DNA of 64,000 nucleotides from Emticicia aquatica (lineage in GTDB: Bacteria > Bacteroidota > Bacteroidia > Cytophagales > Spirosomataceae): NCBI RefSeq assembly GCF_923079645.1, contig NZ_CAKLPY010000003.1:62001-126000 (forward strand). Direction: 5' to 3'. Below, piece after piece: positions 60,374 through 64,000 of this stretch. The position numbers were made by a program, and so were the translations under genes. Positions within the stretch are counted from its first letter, which is position 1. Each line of letters opens with the position of its first letter. Below the pieces are notes generated by a model, which made no database searches, was not told where the DNA came from, and worked only from the letters and a program-made list of their open reading frames with translations.

Positions 60374-61285
60374 ATGTCACAAAAAACTAAAATATACATC
60401 GCACTCGGACTCGTTTATGTGGTTTGGGGTTCTACTTTTTTAGGAGTAAAATATGCCATCAACGTACTGCCGCCGATGTTAGTTTCTTGTACCCGTTTTC
60501 TGATTGGAGGCTCATTACTTTTTATTTTTACGCTTCTTAAAGGCGAAGGTTTGACATCAATGAAGGAGACCCGAAATGCAGCGTTTATTGGTGTGCTTTT
60601 AAGTGGTGTAGGAAATTGCGTAGTGGCCTATGCCTTACAATTTATGCCTTCGGGTTTGGTTGCTTTATTGGTAGCAACGTTGCCAGCTTGGATGATTTTA
60701 CTAGATTTTCTGTTGTTTAGTAATCAAAAACCCACCATCATTGGTTCAATTGGCTTAGTTTTAGGCCTTGTTGGAATGGCTTTTTTGCTGAATCCTTCAC
60801 ACCAAATCAACCAGCGTGAAGTAGCGTTATTTCCTGCTCTTTTGGTATTTGGCGGCTCAATTGCTTGGGCTTTTGGTTCGTTAAAATCTCCATATTTGGT
60901 ATTACCCAAACCGCTACAATCGACGGCTATTCAGATGACAGTTGGTGGTTGTTTTTCACTCATAATGAGCCTTCTTTTTGAGCAAAATCAATTACATGCT
61001 TTGCAAAGTATGAGGCAAGAAACTTACTTAGCCATGTTTTATTTGATAACGGTTGGCTCGTATGTGGGTTATACGGCTTATGTTTGGCTCATAAATAATG
61101 CACCACCACAATTGACTGCAACGTACGCTTATGTAAATCCAGTTGTGGCGATTTTTCTTGGTTGGATTTTTCTCAATGAACGTCTAACACCTCGTTCGAT
61201 GGTGGCTTCCGCAATCATTTTGGCGGGAGTAATAATGATGACATTAGGGCGAAAAAGAAAACAAAAAGAAGTGTTTTTTGAATAA
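60374..61285 (+). CDS. EamA/DMT-family exporter
   Basis: A 303-aa inner-membrane protein with ten hydrophobic helices in two EamA repeats. It begins LGLVYVVWGSTFLGVKYAIN, with the second repeat near YVGYTAYVWLINNAPPQLTA then TYAYVNPVVAIFLGWIFLNE, the usual signature. Relatives (YdcZ, RhtA, YedA types) export amino acids or drug-like metabolites. A charged tail (RKRKQKEVFFE) ends it. It converges with the MFS gene with a 5-bp gap and no clear terminator between. Confidence 0.9.
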   Translation: MSQKTKIYIALGLVYVVWGSTFLGVKYAINVLPPMLVSCTRFLIGGSLLFIFTLLKGEGLTSMKETRNAAFIGVLLSGVGNCVVAYALQFMPSGLVALLVATLPAWMILLDFLLFSNQKPTIIGSIGLVLGLVGMAFLLNPSHQINQREVALFPALLVFGGSIAWAFGSLKSPYLVLPKPLQSTAIQMTVGGCFSLIMSLLFEQNQLHALQSMRQETYLAMFYLITVGSYVGYTAYVWLINNAPPQLTATYAYVNPVVAIFLGWIFLNERLTPRSMVASAIILAGVIMMTLGRKRKQKEVFFE

Positions 61286-61290
61286 AATAC

Positions 61291-62538
61291 TTACTCTTTC
61301 TCTAGTTTTACTTCAAAAAGCTCTTTTGAACGGAAAAAAATGATGGTTGCAAAAACCAAAGTCATTACGCCTCCAAATAATACTGAAGGTACTGCCCCAA
61401 AAAACTTAGCAGCCAGACCCGATTCAAAAGCTCCAAGTTCGTTTGAACAACTCACAAAAATACCATTTACACCACTTACACGCCCTCGCATTTCGTCGGG
61501 TGGAAGTACTTGCAAGATTGTTTGGCGAACAATTACGCTAATGCTATCAAATGCTCCAGTCAGAAATAATGCAGCAACTGATAACCAAAAATTAGTAGAA
61601 ATTGCGAAAATTAAAGTTGCAATTCCGAAGCCTGTTACACCAATAAGCATGTTTCTCCATGCTTTTCGAGTAGGAGGGAAATATGCTGTTCCGAGCATTG
61701 TCAATACTGCACCTATGCCTGGAGCGGCTCTCAAAATACCTAGGCCTTCTGCTCCTACGTGCAGAATATCTTTGGCAAAAACAGGTAAAATAGCAATTAC
61801 GCCACCAAAAAGAACCGAGAACATATCAAGCAAAATTGCATAAAATAGGATTCTGTTTTTTCGAACAAAATCGATTCCTTCTTTCAAACTTTGGAAAATA
61901 TTTTGATGCGTTTCAGATTTTTGAATCGGTTTTTTGCCAATCAAACTAACTAAAACAAAAGCGATTCCCAACAAAACTAAAACTAAAATAAGCGTATTCG
62001 TAAGGCCTAACCAACTATATAAAAAACCCGCCGAAGCTGGTCCAAGAATCATTCCAGATTGCCAAAACTGACTACTCCACGAAGCTGAGTTTGGATAATG
62101 TTCGGCTGGTACTAAAAAAGGTTTGAGTGAAGACCAAGATGGCCCGTAAAAACCTCTTGCCAAACCCAAAATAAAAACGGTTAAGTAAATAACAAACTTG
62201 ATTTTTGGAATGTCAATCGCTTGGTTATCAGATGGATAAGTGACCCAAAGTAATAAAAATGAGCATAAAACAATGATTCCATAACACACTTGGATGATTC
62301 TTTTTTTGTCTCGACGGTCAGCAAAATACCCACCAAAAAGAGCCAATGAAATATATGGAACTGCTTCAAAAAGCCCGATTAAACCTAATGAAAGAGGGTC
62401 ATGTGTAATTTCATAAAGATAAAAACTGACAACAACTTCTTGCACTAAAATGGCAACCGTAAACAAAAATTGTGCGGTAATGAAATATCTAAATTCAGGA
62501 AAACGTAGGGCTGCGTATGGGTCTTTGCTTTGTTTCAT
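61291..62538 (-). CDS. MFS exporter, EntS/TetA-like
   Basis: A 415-aa inner-membrane transporter with 12 predicted helices. I start it at the ATG at 62538 (MKQSKDPYAALRFPEFRYFI), the normal N-terminus of this group; an in-frame GTG 36 bp upstream adds a tail with no counterpart. The loop 2-3 motif is GGYFADRRDKKRI and the middle region VRQTILQVLPPDEMRGRVSG then VNGIFVSCSNELGAFESGLA matches EntS-type MFS_3 exporters. It probably exports a siderophore-like or toxic compound. A -7 box on its strand lies at 62632-62639. Confidence 0.87.
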   Translation of the reverse strand: MKQSKDPYAALRFPEFRYFITAQFLFTVAILVQEVVVSFYLYEITHDPLSLGLIGLFEAVPYISLALFGGYFADRRDKKRIIQVCYGIIVLCSFLLLWVTYPSDNQAIDIPKIKFVIYLTVFILGLARGFYGPSWSSLKPFLVPAEHYPNSASWSSQFWQSGMILGPASAGFLYSWLGLTNTLILVLVLLGIAFVLVSLIGKKPIQKSETHQNIFQSLKEGIDFVRKNRILFYAILLDMFSVLFGGVIAILPVFAKDILHVGAEGLGILRAAPGIGAVLTMLGTAYFPPTRKAWRNMLIGVTGFGIATLIFAISTNFWLSVAALFLTGAFDSISVIVRQTILQVLPPDEMRGRVSGVNGIFVSCSNELGAFESGLAAKFFGAVPSVLFGGVMTLVFATIIFFRSKELFEVKLEKE

Positions 62539-62631
62539 TGGATAGTTTTGCGGGAATGACGTGAAAATACCCACTTTTTTGTTATTTCTAAAAACAACAG
62601 TTTATAACTAATTTGTAGTTCCTACTTTCTA

Positions 62632-62658
62632 CAAAATTAAGAATTTCAGTTAACTTTG
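62632..62658. promoter_or_regulatory. Divergent -7 boxes, MFS exporter / M1 peptidase
   Basis: On the minus strand TAATTTTG (62632-62639) serves the exporter; on the plus strand TAACTTTG (62651-62658) serves the peptidase with a start near 62665, 15 nt before its ATG. Confidence 0.5.
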
Positions 62659-62679
62659 GGCAACAAACAAACCAATAAT

Positions 62680-64000
62680 ATGAAATTGCTTAAACTCATT
62701 GCGTTTTTCTTTTATACTTTACTTCTATTTAGTGCTTGTGGACAGGCTCAAAATTCTGCTTTTACCCGAGACGATTCATTGCGTGGAAGCATTACTCCCG
62801 AGCGAATTTGGTGGGATTTGAAATATTATGAACTGCGAGTAAATGTCAAACCCGCTGAAAAAGCTATTTCGGGAAATACATCTGTTTTTTATGAAGTTTT
62901 GAAACCTTACCAAACGATTCAAATAGACCTGCAACCACCATTAAAAATAGAAAAAGTTATGCAGGATGGACAAGAACTTTCTTTCAAACAAGATGGCAAA
63001 AACGCCTATATGATTTCGCTCAAAAAAGAACAAATCAAAGGAAATAACGAATCAATTGTGGTGTTTTATTCTGGAAAACCGATTATCGCCAAGCGTCCAC
63101 CTTGGGACGGTGGATTTCAATGGGTAAAAGATAAATCTGGAAATGATTTTGTGGCAACTTCTTGTCAAGGTTTGGGTGCAAGTGCTTGGTGGTCGTGTAA
63201 AGACCATATGTACGATGAGTGTGATAGTATGTTGGTGAGCGTTACTGTACCGAAAAATTTGACAGATATTTCAAATGGAAGATTAAGGAAAGTAACTGAA
63301 AATCAAGATGGGACAAAAACCTTCGATTGGTTTGTGAAAAACCCTATTAATAACTACGGAATCAATGTAAATGCTGGAAATTATGTGCATTTTGATGAGG
63401 TTTTTGAAGGTGAAAAAGGTAAACTAACCATGGATTATTACGTTTTGCCAGAAAATCTTGATAAAGCAAAAGAGCAGTTTAAGCAAGCAAGTATGATGAT
63501 GAAGGCTTTTGAACATTGGTTTGGCCCATATCCATTTTATGAAGACGGCTATAAGTTGGTTGAAGTACCATATTTAGGAATGGAACACCAAAGCTCAGTA
63601 ACGTATGGAAATGGCTACAAAAATGGTTATCTCGGACGAGATTTATCAGGTACGGGCTGGGGTTTAAAATGGGATTTTATCATTATTCACGAGTCAGGGC
63701 ATGAATGGTTTGCCAATAATATTACTTATAAAGACATGGCTGATATGTGGATTCATGAAAGTTTTACTAACTATTCGGAAAGCCTTTTTACAGAATATTA
63801 CTTTGGCAAAAAAGCAGCATCAGAATATGTGATTGGCACGCGTAAAGGAATTCGTAATGATATTCCGATTATTGGCACTTATGATGTAAACAAAAGTGGC
63901 TCTGGTGATATGTATCCGAAGGGTGGAAATATGCTCCATACAATTCGTCAGATTAAAAATGATGATGAAGGTTGGCGACAAATTTTACGAGGATTGAATA
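62680..64000 (+). CDS. M1-family metallopeptidase, lipoprotein (cut by window edge)
   Basis: The reading frame opens at the ATG at 62680 and stays open for 440 codons to the window edge. It begins MKLLKLIAFFFYTLLLFSAC, a lipoprotein signal with lipidated Cys20. An M1 N-terminal domain follows (ITPERIWWDLKYYELRVNVK). The catalytic part has GMEH (300-303) in place of the usual GAMEN, the zinc motif HESGHEW with His337, Glu338 and His341, and Glu360 exactly 18 residues later, the spacing of the M1 site. It is a periplasmic or surface aminopeptidase. The C-terminal helical domains lie outside the window. Confidence 0.92.
   Translation, partial: MKLLKLIAFFFYTLLLFSACGQAQNSAFTRDDSLRGSITPERIWWDLKYYELRVNVKPAEKAISGNTSVFYEVLKPYQTIQIDLQPPLKIEKVMQDGQELSFKQDGKNAYMISLKKEQIKGNNESIVVFYSGKPIIAKRPPWDGGFQWVKDKSGNDFVATSCQGLGASAWWSCKDHMYDECDSMLVSVTVPKNLTDISNGRLRKVTENQDGTKTFDWFVKNPINNYGINVNAGNYVHFDEVFEGEKGKLTMDYYVLPENLDKAKEQFKQASMMMKAFEHWFGPYPFYEDGYKLVEVPYLGMEHQSSVTYGNGYKNGYLGRDLSGTGWGLKWDFIIIHESGHEWFANNITYKDMADMWIHESFTNYSESLFTEYYFGKKAASEYVIGTRKGIRNDIPIIGTYDVNKSGSGDMYPKGGNMLHTIRQIKNDDEGWRQILRGLN

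Noticed and set aside
61340..61843. A 167-codon plus-strand frame antisense to the MFS exporter
   Set aside because: It mirrors transmembrane codons of the real gene and encodes no recognisable protein.
1..64000. CRISPR arrays, insertion sequences, integrase or phage genes, rRNA and tRNA genes
   Set aside because: I read for repeat-spacer patterns, transposase motifs and RNA gene signatures and found none; a tRNA scan would be decisive for the last.

Overview
The window is AT-rich chromosomal DNA from a member of the Bacteroidota, most likely a Cytophagales-type bacterium. The evidence is a gliding-motility lipoprotein (GldB), several outer-membrane and PPIase genes of Bacteroidota type, many lipoproteins, three ECF sigma factors, no clear Shine-Dalgarno sequences, and repeated matches to the Bacteroidota -7 box TAnnTTTG upstream of genes on both strands. 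I do not assign a genus. I see no rRNA, tRNA, insertion sequence, prophage or CRISPR array. The window opens inside hemA and closes inside a secreted M1 aminopeptidase.

Layout. 1-9500: hemA (partial), a sensor kinase, a secreted alpha/beta hydrolase and an acyl-CoA dehydrogenase, then an Omp85-like outer-membrane protein, a small lipoprotein, a collagen-like lipoprotein and a large helix-hairpin-helix outer-membrane protein. 9500-16200: a prohibitin-like protein, an orphan 108-aa protein, an SLC45-type sugar transporter, an ECF sigma/anti-sigma pair, agmatine deiminase. 16300-21130: an envelope-biogenesis operon of two periplasmic PPIases (one with an embedded OmpA-like segment) and a MoxR ATPase. 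21195-27870: Ppx/GppA phosphatase, a Na+/sugar symporter, a two-component system, and a divergent Lrp-type regulator/alanine dehydrogenase pair. 28000-33900: RNase H, TrmN6, a glycosyltransferase, a class A penicillin-binding protein and a sugar isomerase-like TIM barrel. 34000-42000: an ECF sigma factor, a UbiA prenyltransferase, an amino acid/ethanolamine permease, cysS, two glycosyltransferases and a BadF-type kinase. 42200-45050: a bicarbonate module (SbtA permease, periplasmic beta-carbonic anhydrase, divergent LysR regulator). 45300-53320: glnS, a secreted protein, an ECF sigma with a hybrid membrane/barrel partner, a lipoprotein cytochrome c and a secreted GH65 glycosidase. 53500-64000: a PpiD-like PPIase, a secreted coiled-coil protein, gldB, an MsbA-like ABC transporter, a Fur-family regulator, two small-molecule exporters and the M1 peptidase.

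The most notable observation is a 13-codon open reading frame, MSYTSAFRCCCCC, at 37170-37211. It lies just after a good -7 box and 118 nt before the start of cysS (cysteinyl-tRNA synthetase). Its five consecutive cysteine codons at the end look like a leader peptide that would let ribosome stalling report charged tRNA-Cys and control cysS. Other observations worth checking are the bicarbonate module in an apparently heterotrophic bacterium, a 35-bp perfect palindrome upstream of hemA, a hairpin bracketed by 17-bp direct repeats in the ald leader, the PPIase/OmpA-like hybrid, and the ECF partner that joins an inner-membrane anchor to an outer-membrane-type barrel.

Several long reading frames begin at TTG or GTG upstream of a better ATG. 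I moved those starts where a signal peptide, family N-terminus or promoter position favours the ATG, and say so in each entry.
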